DNA of 40,357 nt from positions 1-40,357 of the forward strand of contig JAAFID010000011.1 in NCBI GenBank assembly GCA_013297765.1. The letters are read 5' to 3'. This document shows, piece after piece, positions 33,081 to 40,357 of the stretch. The stretch comes from Cytophagales bacterium. GTDB lineage: Bacteria > Bacteroidota > Bacteroidia > Cytophagales > Cytophagaceae. Numbering within the stretch: position 1 is the stretch's first letter; each line of letters opens with the position of its first letter. The notes under the pieces were generated by a model. That model was given only the letters and a program-made list of their open reading frames with translations, did not search any database and was not told the DNA's origin. A program made the translations under genes and the position numbers.

Positions 33081-34201
33081 TGGAGCAATTGGAGTATAAC
33101 TTCGGGCGACGGTGTATCATTGTAATGCCATTTGCCTAGTACCACACCGTCTTTGAGTAATATTGTACCAGGGTTAGCTCGTACCATCGTTTTTAAAATG
33201 GTTTCATCCACAAAATAGTAAGGTGCGGCCAACTGTGTACCATGACGATATTCTTCAAATATAGTTGCACTAGCATGGCTGGTCAATACCATAGTTTGTC
33301 CTATTTTATTATTTTCCAAAGATTTAATTATTTGGTTAATTTTCCCCATGCACTCGCCTTCGCAAGCAACTTTTGCTTTTAGCGGAAACGGAATCACGAC
33401 CAAAAATTTATTTCCTTTAAATAGTTCTGGCGTAGCATCACCATCTTCTCCTTCGATACGTAACCCTACTATTTTGGGAATTAATTTTGTTGAATCGCCC
33501 ACTAATGTATGCCGCACGTATTTGTAAGCAGTATCGGTAGGGTAGGTAGCATCAGTAAACTCGTATTCTTTGCCGTCTTTGGAGAGTATCCATTGATATT
33601 GGGCTTTTTCTTCGGGCTGAGTTAATTTCAAAATATTGTTGCCCACTTTGTAATTCAAATTGTCTATTAAAGGCAAGTGTTGGGTAATGTAGTAACCGCT
33701 ATACACCATGCCTAAAGCCAAGACACCCATAATAAAATGCTGTACTTTTTGAGGCAGCATTGTTTTTAAACTATTCTTTTGAAAGAACAATACAAGCAAA
33801 AATGCAAGTGTAACAATGTTTTTGTAAAATGATTCTTTAGGCGTCATGGGCAGCACCGTACCAAAGCAACCGCATTCTTTTACCTTGTCAAAATAATAAG
33901 AGTAGAATGTGAGGAAGGTAAAAAATAAAGTCATGAGTAGGGCAATCCACATGGTTTTACGCATTTCATATTGCAGCAAAATAGCGATGCCCAGCACCAA
34001 TTCAAATGCACAGATGAGTACCGAAAACTGAATGCTGTAGGGAACCAATAGATGAAAAAGTGGCGTAAAATCGGTAGCAAATACTTCAAAATATTCTACC
34101 AGCATGTGGGCTGTGCCATAAGGGTCATTGAGCTTTACAGCACCAGAAAAAACAAAAAGCCCCCCAATCAGGAAGCGACAAATTTGGGTAAATAGTTTCA
34201 T
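33077..34201 (-). CDS. DoxX-like membrane protein (BT_3928 family)
   Basis: A 374-residue protein. The first about 150 residues form four membrane helices of the DoxX/MauE type (FLIGGLFVFSGAVKLNDPYGTAHMLVEYFEVF; FELVLGIAILLQYE; LMTLFFTFLTFYSYYFDKVKECGCFG), with the paired cysteines in KECGCFG after helix 3. One more helix (about 160-180) leads to a periplasmic thioredoxin-like region (about 185-374; KFLVVIPFPLKAKVACEGECMGKINQIIKSL, with a C-x3-C motif; LLKDGVVLGKWHYND at the end). Such proteins are proposed to move electrons or thiols. In Bacteroidota a relative commonly sits beside DUF1599 and folP genes, as here, except that a toxin-antitoxin pair now intervenes. Stop overlaps the downstream permease start. 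Confidence 0.88.
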   Translation of the reverse strand: MKLFTQICRFLIGGLFVFSGAVKLNDPYGTAHMLVEYFEVFATDFTPLFHLLVPYSIQFSVLICAFELVLGIAILLQYEMRKTMWIALLMTLFFTFLTFYSYYFDKVKECGCFGTVLPMTPKESFYKNIVTLAFLLVLFFQKNSLKTMLPQKVQHFIMGVLALGMVYSGYYITQHLPLIDNLNYKVGNNILKLTQPEEKAQYQWILSKDGKEYEFTDATYPTDTAYKYVRHTLVGDSTKLIPKIVGLRIEGEDGDATPELFKGNKFLVVIPFPLKAKVACEGECMGKINQIIKSLENNKIGQTMVLTSHASATIFEEYRHGTQLAAPYYFVDETILKTMVRANPGTILLKDGVVLGKWHYNDTPSPEVILQLLQ

Positions 34202-34237
34202 AGAAAGATTTAAGGAATAAATATGATTAATAGTTAT

Positions 34238-34528
34238 TTAATAGGAATATTTTTTGGGATTTTGAGAAGTGTGAAAAATTGCTAAAACACTAACTAACAA
34301 CTTCTCTTCATTAACTCTAAATAATATTATGTATGGAAATTTATTCAAATTTATCACCCTAACATTTTTAAATCGAATTGCATAATGAGGATTGATGGTT
34401 AAGGACGCAATTTTATTATCCACTTCATTTAAAAATTCAACCCCTAATTGTTGTTTCTTATTGGTATACCAATTGTAATTTTTCTTTAAGTTATTTATTG
34501 CTGTTGGATTTAATTTAACGCTATACAT
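34238..34528 (-). CDS. RelE/ParE-family toxin
   Basis: A 96-residue protein with the ParE/RelE pattern: YSVKLNPTAINNLKKNYNWYTNKKQQLGVEFLNEVDNKIASLTINPHYAIRFKNVRVINLNKFPYIILFRVNEEKLLVSVLAIFHTSQNPKKY. The two N-terminal helices and the final strand with AIFH are typical. Members poison DNA gyrase (ParE) or cleave mRNA (RelE); which one applies cannot be seen. The start overlaps the antitoxin stop by 8 bp, so the antitoxin is made first, the usual relBE/parDE order. It sits between the DoxX-like and DUF1599 genes. Confidence 0.9.
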   Translation of the reverse strand: MYSVKLNPTAINNLKKNYNWYTNKKQQLGVEFLNEVDNKIASLTINPHYAIRFKNVRVINLNKFPYIILFRVNEEKLLVSVLAIFHTSQNPKKYSY

Positions 34529-34763
34529 GCTTCCCTTCCCTTAATTCTTTTAAGAAAACAAATGCATCTATTCCTGGCTGTGGATTTGCCTCTTCCTCTA
34601 ATAAAATTTTTTCAAGTTCTTCAATCTGCCAAGGATGTAATCCAGATGCATGATTCTTATTGACTTCCTCTACTTTTAATATAGTGGCAGATTTTAATCT
34701 TTCAAAAACTTGCATATAAAATGGTAATTCTTCATCCGGAACACTTATGTATATACCTTTCAT
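34521..34763 (-). CDS. Antitoxin of the ParE-type pair
   Basis: An 80-residue acidic protein (MKGIYISVPDEELPFYMQVFERLKSATILKVEEVNKN...) whose C-terminal half, ELEKILLEEEANPQPGIDAFVFLKELREGK, is of the helical type that wraps ParE/RelE toxins. The N-terminal strand and helix may be the dimer and DNA-binding part; the family is not a classic ParD that I can name. Overlap with the toxin gene supports the pairing. The 168 bp upstream hold no clear promoter match. Confidence 0.78.
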   Translation of the reverse strand: MKGIYISVPDEELPFYMQVFERLKSATILKVEEVNKNHASGLHPWQIEELEKILLEEEANPQPGIDAFVFLKELREGKHV

Positions 34764-34931
34764 AATTTAATCATTTTATATGCCTTTATAAACCTTATAT
34801 TTTTACATCAAATTAAATAAAATGAGTCAATATTCAAGAAAAAAAATTCAATAAAAACATACCTGACTTTGATAGTTTAATTATACCCATTGTTAAATTA
34901 GAAAGGCCTAATTTATGAAAGTTTAAAATTC

Positions 34932-35477
34932 TCACTCCCCATATCCCATTTTTATTAGGCAGAAGACAGCATAGTTAATCATGTCTTGATAGTTGGCATC
35001 TACCCCTTCGCTGATACGGGTTTTGCCATCGTGGTCTTCAATCTGTTTTACCCGCAGTAGCTTCATCAATATCAAATCGGTGATAGAGCTTACCCGCATA
35101 TCTCGCCAAGCCTCGCCATAATCATGATTTTTCTTTTGCATCAATTCTAGCGTTTCTGCAATGTATTTGTCGTACATGGAAAACACTCGGTCTGGCTGCA
35201 TTTCTAATGTAGTTTCGGTCATAAGTTCTATTTGCATCAATGCCATGACGCAATAATTAATAATGGCAATAAATTCGGAATTAATACCTTCTTCTATTTG
35301 CTGTGCTCCCTTATCTTGGATAGATCGAATTCGCTGGGCTTTAATAAATATTTGATCGGTGATGGAAGGCAACCTTAATATGCGCCAAGCAGTGCCATAA
35401 TCCAATGTTTTATTGACAAAAATAGATCGAGCTTTTCGTATCACATTTTTGTATTCCACAATCGTTTGATTTATCAC
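34932..35477 (-). CDS. DUF1599 domain protein with two internal repeats
   Basis: A 181-residue, all-helical protein consisting of two copies of one domain: residues about 10-85 (ARSIFVNKTLDYGTAWRILRLPSITDQIFIKAQRIRSIQD) and about 100-175 (MQKKNHDYGEAWRDMRVSSITDLILMKLLRVKQIED). Each has a DYG-AWR-(LM)R-(PS)SITD motif with a conserved INY in its second half. The all-helical DYG-AWR pattern resembles nucleotide-pyrophosphohydrolase folds, but this is a weak guess. In Bacteroidota it is usually next to folP, as here, where the two are divergent with 67 bp between starts. No function is established. Confidence 0.9.
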   Translation of the reverse strand: MINQTIVEYKNVIRKARSIFVNKTLDYGTAWRILRLPSITDQIFIKAQRIRSIQDKGAQQIEEGINSEFIAIINYCVMALMQIELMTETTLEMQPDRVFSMYDKYIAETLELMQKKNHDYGEAWRDMRVSSITDLILMKLLRVKQIEDHDGKTRISEGVDANYQDMINYAVFCLIKMGYGE

Positions 35478-35544
35478 TTTAAATAGGTATAATTAAAATA
35501 CACAGAAATTTTATTTTTCAAATTCTAAATTAAGACAATTCTTA

Positions 35545-36423
35545 ATGAAAGAGATATTTTTTAACCCAAAAAAAACCTTGAATGTAGGCGGCAGCTTGCT
35601 TTCGCTGCATACCCCAATAGTGATGGGGATACTTAATGCTACACCAGATTCTTTTTTTGCCCAAAGTCGAGTGCAAAATGAAGAGGCTATTTTGCAAAGA
35701 GCCCAGACTATGATTGCAGAGGGTGCAGCCATACTTGACCTAGGTGGATATTCTACACGCCCAAACGCACCTGAAGTGAGCGAACAAGAAGAATTGCAAA
35801 GAGTGATATGGGTGGTAGAATTATTAAAAAGCAATTTCCCACAAGTACCCATTTCTATAGATACCTTTCGTGCAAGTGTAGCCCAGTCAGCAGTAGCAAA
35901 GGGTGCAACCATCATCAACGATATTTCTGGTGGGCAAATGGATGATAAAATGTTTGAAACGATAGCACAGTTGCAACTGCCCTACATTCTTACGCACACA
36001 CGAGGTACTCCTCAAAATATGATGCAACTAACTAATTACGAAAATTTTATTAAAGAAATCTTAGATTATTTTGAAATTCGTATTTCTAGATTGTATCAAT
36101 TAGGTGTAAAAGATATCATCCTTGATTTAGGTTTTGGATTTGCGAAAACGATAGAGCAAAATTTTGAGTTGTTAGGTAAATTGGAAGTTTTCAAAATGTT
36201 CAATTTGCCACTATTGGTCGGTGTTTCTAGAAAATCTATGGTGTATAAAACATTAAATTGCACCGCCGATGAATCGCTAAATGGTACTACGGTATTGCAT
36301 ACTGCTGCACTACTTCAAGGAGCATCAATATTAAGAGTACACGATGTAAGGGAAGCAAAAGAAGCAATCATATTATGTGAAAAACTAAATCTTCACAATC
36401 GGTTTTTAAACGTTATAAATTAG
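35545..36423 (+). CDS. folP: Dihydropteroate synthase
   Basis: A 292-residue TIM-barrel enzyme joining 6-hydroxymethyl-dihydropterin diphosphate to p-aminobenzoate to form dihydropteroate, the sulfonamide target. Motifs in order: MGILNATPDSFF, AAILDLGGYSTRPNAPEVSEQEE, VPISIDTFRASVA, IINDISGGQMDDKMF, YILTHTRGTPQNM, DLGFGFAKT, LVGVSRKSMV and the last ILRVHDVRE. These are complete pterin, diphosphate and sulfa-binding loops; the family's SRK is intact. It is followed after 14 bp by cdaA, so the two are probably one transcript. The divergent neighbour is the DUF1599 gene. Confidence 0.97.
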   Translation: MKEIFFNPKKTLNVGGSLLSLHTPIVMGILNATPDSFFAQSRVQNEEAILQRAQTMIAEGAAILDLGGYSTRPNAPEVSEQEELQRVIWVVELLKSNFPQVPISIDTFRASVAQSAVAKGATIINDISGGQMDDKMFETIAQLQLPYILTHTRGTPQNMMQLTNYENFIKEILDYFEIRISRLYQLGVKDIILDLGFGFAKTIEQNFELLGKLEVFKMFNLPLLVGVSRKSMVYKTLNCTADESLNGTTVLHTAALLQGASILRVHDVREAKEAIILCEKLNLHNRFLNVIN

Positions 36424-36437
36424 TATATTTTAGTAGC

Positions 36438-37277
36438 ATGGCATTTTTATTTCATATAGGATTTTTAGAGGTGACACCTGTCGATTTGCTCGACATTGCT
36501 ATTGTGGCGTTGATTATATTTCAGCTTTACAAATTGATGCGAGGTCGTGTTGCTGCCAACATATTTTTAGGAGTACTATCGGTGTACATGGTTTATTTGG
36601 TAGTAAGGGCATTGAAAATGGAGCTACTGTCGTCTGTTTTAGGGCAGTTTATGGGCATTGGGGTTATTGCAATCATCATTATTTTTCAGCCCGATATTCG
36701 TAAATTTTTGCTCATGTCGGGCAATTCTGCCTCCCTTACCGAACGACTTATACATTGGTTTATTGGTAAAAAAGAAATAAAATCGACTGCCATTAATATG
36801 AACCCCATTATAGAAACAGCCAAGTTTCTAGGGGCTTCAAATACAGGAGCGTTGATTGTATTTGCTCGCAATACAGATTTGAAATTTTATATAGAATCTG
36901 GCGATATGCTCGATGCCGAAATATCAAAGCGATTGCTCATTTCCATATTTCAAAAACACAGCCCGCTACACGATGGGGCAGTGATAATAGTGGCAGGTCG
37001 CATCAAAGCTGCTCGTTGCATACTTCCTGTTTCTGATCAATTAGATATTCCTGCCCGCCTAGGGCTTCGTCATCGTGCGGCTATAGGCTTGACAGAGGCT
37101 ACAGATAGCATAGTAGTCGTTGTTTCAGAAGAAACAGGCGAAGTATCGTTGGCCGTTCATGGACAGTTGATTAATAAACTTTCAAAAGCAGAATTGAAAA
37201 CAAAACTAAATTATTTTCTCTACGAAGAATCGACTGACCAACCCAAAGAAACTGCAGAAGAAACGCTCGAGGCATAG
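36438..37277 (+). CDS. cdaA: Diadenylate cyclase CdaA
   Basis: A 279-residue membrane enzyme that makes the second messenger c-di-AMP from two ATP. Three N-terminal membrane helices (about 10-30, 38-58, 64-88) precede a DisA_N/DAC domain with the catalytic motifs DGA at 179-181 (HSPLHDGAVIIV) and RHR at 211-213 (LGLRHRAAIG). The tail after about 255 is acidic (STDQPKETAEETLEA). The signal controls osmotic, potassium and cell-wall homeostasis in other bacteria; in Bacteroidota the gene sits in this same place next to folP. ATG 36438 is preceded by 14 bp from folP. Confidence 0.97.
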   Translation: MAFLFHIGFLEVTPVDLLDIAIVALIIFQLYKLMRGRVAANIFLGVLSVYMVYLVVRALKMELLSSVLGQFMGIGVIAIIIIFQPDIRKFLLMSGNSASLTERLIHWFIGKKEIKSTAINMNPIIETAKFLGASNTGALIVFARNTDLKFYIESGDMLDAEISKRLLISIFQKHSPLHDGAVIIVAGRIKAARCILPVSDQLDIPARLGLRHRAAIGLTEATDSIVVVVSEETGEVSLAVHGQLINKLSKAELKTKLNYFLYEESTDQPKETAEETLEA

Positions 37278-37413
37278 CGTTTACAGATTGTGGTTTCATT
37301 TCTTATAGATACTTTTCACATGAGGCAACTAAGCTATTCCCCTACTATTTTTATACCCATCCAAATAAATTTCTTTGCGTACACAGCTTTACTTATCCAT
37401 ATAAATATTGCAA

Positions 37414-38184
37414 ATGAAAACTAAAGAAGAAATAGTGAAAGATTGGTTGCCACGCTACACTGGCAGGGCATTAGAAGGCTTTGGAGAATATATTTTACTC
37501 ACCAATTTTGGACACTATTTAGAATTGTTTAGCGAAAAATTTGATGTAGAAATACTGGGCAAAAATAAACCCATGCAAACAGCCACGGCAAACAATATCA
37601 CCATCATCAATTTTGGTATGGGCAGTGCCATGGCCGCAACGGTTATGGATTTGCTTTCTGCCATAGCACCCAAAGCTGCCCTGTTTTTAGGCAAATGTGG
37701 TGGGTTAAAAAAAACAAAAGTAGGCGATTTGATACTGCCCATTGCGGCAATACGTGGCGAGGGAACCAGCAACGATTACCTGCCGCCAGAAATACCAGCA
37801 CTTCCATCATTTCGGTTGCAAAGAGCTGTTTCTTCAATAATCAAAAAAAGAGAATTGGATTATTGGACGGGCACAGTTTACACCACCAATAGACGTGTAT
37901 GGGAGCATGACGAAAAGTTTAAAGAATACTTAACCCAAATTCGTACCATGGGCATAGATATGGAAACCGCAACCATCTTTGTGGTGGGGTTTGCCAATGG
38001 TATTCCCCACGGTGCACTACTACTCGTTTCCGATAATCCCATGACACCAGATGGAGTGAAAACCTCAAAAAGTGATTTAAGTGTAACCGAAAATTTTGTA
38101 AAAACCCACTTGGAAATTGGTATAGATTCGCTGAAAGAGCTTGCCAATTCGGGCGAATCCGTAAAACATTTGATATTCGAATAA
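37414..38184 (+). CDS. amn: AMP nucleosidase (short Bacteroidota-type)
   Basis: A 256-residue enzyme that cleaves AMP to adenine and ribose 5-phosphate. It is the short form (no long N-terminal domain as in E. coli) of the PNP/UDP phosphorylase fold: NNITIINFGMGSAMAATVMD, LFLGKCGGLKKTKVGDLILPIAAIRGEG, MGIDMETATIFVVGFANGIP (the Glu binds ribose) and LLLVSDNPMTPDGVKT (the active-site Asp). ATG 37414 is preferred to TTG 37408. A box TTTCTTTG at 37370-37377 resembles the -7 element with one mismatch. A terminator follows. Confidence 0.93.
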   Translation: MKTKEEIVKDWLPRYTGRALEGFGEYILLTNFGHYLELFSEKFDVEILGKNKPMQTATANNITIINFGMGSAMAATVMDLLSAIAPKAALFLGKCGGLKKTKVGDLILPIAAIRGEGTSNDYLPPEIPALPSFRLQRAVSSIIKKRELDYWTGTVYTTNRRVWEHDEKFKEYLTQIRTMGIDMETATIFVVGFANGIPHGALLLVSDNPMTPDGVKTSKSDLSVTENFVKTHLEIGIDSLKELANSGESVKHLIFE

Positions 38185-38215
38185 AATCAATTTTTGTTTA
38201 AAATTGAAAAATATT

Positions 38216-38250
38216 AAAAGGAGTACTCTTGATATAGAGCTCCTTTTTTT
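38216..38250 (+). terminator. Intrinsic terminator after AMP nucleosidase
   Basis: AAAAGGAG (38216-38223) pairs with CTCCTTTT (38240-38247); above a 2-nt bulge, CTC pairs with GAG around an 8-nt loop. The T run reaches 38250. It is 31 bp after the stop. Confidence 0.88.
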
Positions 38251-38263
38251 ATGCAAATAACCC

Positions 38264-38271
38264 TATCTTTG
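38264..38271 (+). promoter_or_regulatory. Candidate -7 box of the WG-repeat gene
   Basis: TATCTTTG, 24 bp before the ATG at 38296. The -33 region is the T run of the preceding terminator, so no standard box is seen. Confidence 0.45.
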
Positions 38272-38295
38272 CCCTTTGCCAATGCCAGTATTACT

Positions 38296-40357
38296 ATGCG
38301 ATGGAAGCCTTATTTTTATTTTATTCTTTTAATCTTTGTTGTAGCTCCCAGTGTAGCCCAGCAAATGCCAGCTATGGCAGATAGTGTATTGGTTTTTGAC
38401 ATTCATCAGCTCAGCATCAAAAAAAACAACTATCAAATAGCAAAAAAACATTTTAAAAAACAGCAATTTACTAAAGTACTTACCAAAATAAAGGTGATAG
38501 ACACTACTGCTGTTCATTGGGGGTTTGTCAATCAAGAAGGCGTTTTTACCATTCCACCTGTTTACGATTCGGTACTTTCAACTTTTAATCATGGAAGGGT
38601 ATTACTAGGTAGGTATTTTCCTGAAATCGAGAAGGGAACTTTGTTTTTAGGTATGGTCAATGCAAGCAATGAACCCATAGTGCCTGTGGCAAATGTAGCC
38701 GTGGGGGGCGTAGCTAATGGTTTTATTCCTGCCCAAAATAGACAAGGAAGGTGGGCCATATACGACACCACAGGAAGATTGGTACATGAGCCAGACTATG
38801 ATAGCGTATTGCAAGCACGCAAAGGCAGTATTTGGGTACGCAAGCAAGGCAAATGGGGTGCATTGAATGGTATGGGCAAGTACATGATTGCCCCAAAGTA
38901 TAAATATGTGCAGCCAGATACAGGCGGCTGTAGCCTAGTGACCAAGTTTCCGGTATTTGAGTATATGAATGCCAAAAGCGAGTCGGTAATTTCTTTTGAA
39001 TGCGATAGCGTGATTAATTTTTCCAAAGGAATTTACCTGTATTATCAAAATGAAAAATGTGGACTACGCTCTATAAAAGAAGATACCAAGGCGATTTACT
39101 CTTTCATTGGAAAGCCTATAAAACAAAGGGTGGTAGCGGGCAAAGATGGTAAATATGGACTACTGAATATGCAAGGTAAAATCACATTGCCTCTGGTGTA
39201 CGATAGTGTAATGATAGACCAAACAGAATTTATACGGCTCAAGAAAAATAACCTTTGGGGAATGGTCGATAGAATATATTTTCCAAAAATTTCGAATCAA
39301 TACCATTTTCTTAAAAATTTTACCAATGGTATGGCTGCTGCCCAATCTGCACATGGGCTTTGGGGATATGTAAATATAGTAGGCGATACCGTAATTCCAT
39401 TCATTTATCAACGTGCAGAAGATTTTTCTGCTGGTTTGGCTACTGTAACCGCTGGCGACAGCACCTATGTAATCAATAAAAATGGAGTAATGGTAGTATC
39501 ACCTGCCGATATGCCACGCTTTGCTGCTGGTGCTGGCAGGGTAGATAACAACCTGCCAGTGCAATATACTTTTCCCTTAGATTATTACGACAGCTATACC
39601 AAATTGGTAGATGGCATAACCCAAGTGCAGTGCGGCAAGCAATATGGTTTGCTGGGCAAGCAAGCCAATGAACTTTTTCCTGCTATTTGCGATACCGTGG
39701 TTTACGATGCTACGCTTCAGGTAGCTACCTTTCATTGCGACACCATGGCTGGTGTGGTAAATCGGTATGGCAATTTTGTACATCCTTTGCTTTATAATTT
39801 TGACACTATTTACAGCTACCACCAAGGCTGTGCACTGGCCAAAAAGAAAGGTTACTTTGGTGGAATAGACATTATGAAAAATATTCGTGTAGCCCCGCAA
39901 TACGAGCGAATGCAAAATTTTCATGATGGTAAATGGGGAATTACCCTCAATGGCAAATGGGGATTTACCGATTTGAATGAAAATATTGTAGTGCAACCCA
40001 ATTATGAAGCCATACAGCCTTTTAACGGTGGTGCTGGTGGCATAAAATATAAAGGCAGATGGAACTTAATTTCTGCACAGGATAAAGAAATGAATGTAAC
40101 TACCTACGACAGTATATCGCCCACCCCTCATGCCTCTTGGGTACTCTACCTTGATGGCAAGCAAGGCCTCACCGACACCACAGGCGAGGAAATGATTGTA
40201 TGCCGCTATGAAAAAATAATGGATTTGGGCAAAGGCCTAGTGCAAGTTTGGAAAAATGGAAAAACAGGAGTAATGAATAGATTTCAAAATCTAGTAATTC
40301 CCATCATCTACGATTATTTTGAATTTGACAGTTTGAACGATTTGTTCTTACTTACCA
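38296..40357 (+). CDS. WG-repeat secreted protein (partial, runs off the window)
   Basis: An open frame of 687 codons from ATG 38296 to the window end without a stop. It begins with a signal peptide (WKPYFYFILLIFVVAPSVAQQ). The rest consists of WG/YG repeats of about 40-60 residues, with motifs such as GKWGALNGMGKYMIAPKYKYV, GKYGLLNMQGKITLPLVYDSV, LWGYVNIVGDTVIPFIYQRAEDF and GKWGITLNGKWGFTDLNENIVVQPNYEAI. Each repeat is a few beta strands; such proteins are thought to be beta-propeller or solenoid scaffolds, with no catalytic role proven. The number of repeats to the right is unknown. An ATG at 38282 is in another frame and stops soon, so 38296 is the start. Confidence 0.92.
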   Translation, partial: MRWKPYFYFILLIFVVAPSVAQQMPAMADSVLVFDIHQLSIKKNNYQIAKKHFKKQQFTKVLTKIKVIDTTAVHWGFVNQEGVFTIPPVYDSVLSTFNHGRVLLGRYFPEIEKGTLFLGMVNASNEPIVPVANVAVGGVANGFIPAQNRQGRWAIYDTTGRLVHEPDYDSVLQARKGSIWVRKQGKWGALNGMGKYMIAPKYKYVQPDTGGCSLVTKFPVFEYMNAKSESVISFECDSVINFSKGIYLYYQNEKCGLRSIKEDTKAIYSFIGKPIKQRVVAGKDGKYGLLNMQGKITLPLVYDSVMIDQTEFIRLKKNNLWGMVDRIYFPKISNQYHFLKNFTNGMAAAQSAHGLWGYVNIVGDTVIPFIYQRAEDFSAGLATVTAGDSTYVINKNGVMVVSPADMPRFAAGAGRVDNNLPVQYTFPLDYYDSYTKLVDGITQVQCGKQYGLLGKQANELFPAICDTVVYDATLQVATFHCDTMAGVVNRYGNFVHPLLYNFDTIYSYHQGCALAKKKGYFGGIDIMKNIRVAPQYERMQNFHDGKWGITLNGKWGFTDLNENIVVQPNYEAIQPFNGGAGGIKYKGRWNLISAQDKEMNVTTYDSISPTPHASWVLYLDGKQGLTDTTGEEMIVCRYEKIMDLGKGLVQVWKNGKTGVMNRFQNLVIPIIYDYFEFDSLNDLFLLT

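Noticed and set aside
34826-34921. Short plus-strand frame without start (NIPDFDSLIIPIVKLERP-like)
   Set aside because: It reads somewhat like protein and could be the tail of a decayed gene, but is about 31 codons with no start codon or recognised family.
1-40357. tRNA, rRNA, CRISPR, complete IS elements, riboswitches
   Set aside because: No cloverleaf, regular spacer array, transposase with terminal repeats or known aptamer was recognised in reading the intergenic regions; weak cases could be missed without covariance searches.

Overview
The window is a chromosomal segment of a Bacteroidota bacterium, AT-rich, and probably from a free-living lineage in or near Chitinophagia, Sphingobacteriia or Cytophagia; I cannot place it more precisely. 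The evidence is type IX secretion (T9SS) sorting domains of both type A and type B, lipoproteins with short post-cysteine linkers, GH97 and GH95-like glycoside hydrolases, a DoxX-like protein next to DUF1599, folP and cdaA, and several promoters of the Bacteroidota form TTTG-N19-TAnnTTTG. No tRNA, rRNA, CRISPR array or complete insertion sequence was seen.

Layout. 1-1.8 kb: the tail of a T9SS cargo protein and two tandem paralogous lipoproteins with Ser/Thr repeat linkers, closed by a bidirectional terminator. 1.8-4.7 kb (minus): glycine dehydrogenase gcvP. 5.0-10.0 kb (plus): the core operon rimP-nusA-infB, with a canonical promoter followed at once by a terminator-like hairpin (possible attenuator) and a 19-bp terminator at its end. 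10.2-13.4 kb: lysA and a convergent GH97 glycosidase lipoprotein. 13.7-16.2 kb: a DEAD-box helicase, then a minus-strand group of a nucleotidyltransferase, a small coupled protein, a YwbE-family protein and a VOC protein. 16.4-20.4 kb: a GH95-like secreted enzyme and, 24 bp downstream, a 7TM membrane receptor with a C-terminal zinc-ribbon region that resembles the DNA-binding part of IS1595-type transposases. 20.7-27.1 kb: a secreted thioredoxin-like T9SS protein, a lipoprotein and a 1597-residue T9SS type B adhesin-like protein. 27.3-30.8 kb: a 54-codon remnant of an MmeI-like restriction-modification enzyme, mutS and a HigBA-type toxin-antitoxin pair. 30.9-35.5 kb (minus): aroK, a RibD/DHFR-like reductase, an orphan OppB-type permease coupled to a DoxX-like protein, a ParE-type toxin-antitoxin pair and a two-repeat DUF1599 protein. 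35.5-38.2 kb (plus): folP, cdaA and AMP nucleosidase. The window ends inside a large WG-repeat protein.

How the parts relate. rimP-nusA-infB couples ribosome maturation, transcription elongation/termination and translation initiation; because NusA itself affects intrinsic termination, the leader hairpin could close a feedback loop. folP (folate), cdaA (c-di-AMP), DUF1599 and DoxX form a housekeeping cluster that a toxin-antitoxin pair has entered. Accessory traces (two toxin-antitoxin loci, the restriction-enzyme stub, a nucleotidyltransferase cassette) sit between housekeeping genes. The best candidate for an undescribed system is the receptor at 18.6-20.4 kb: a periplasmic sensor plus seven-helix membrane unit whose cytoplasmic output appears to be a captured transposase DNA-binding domain, co-directional with a secreted glycosidase.
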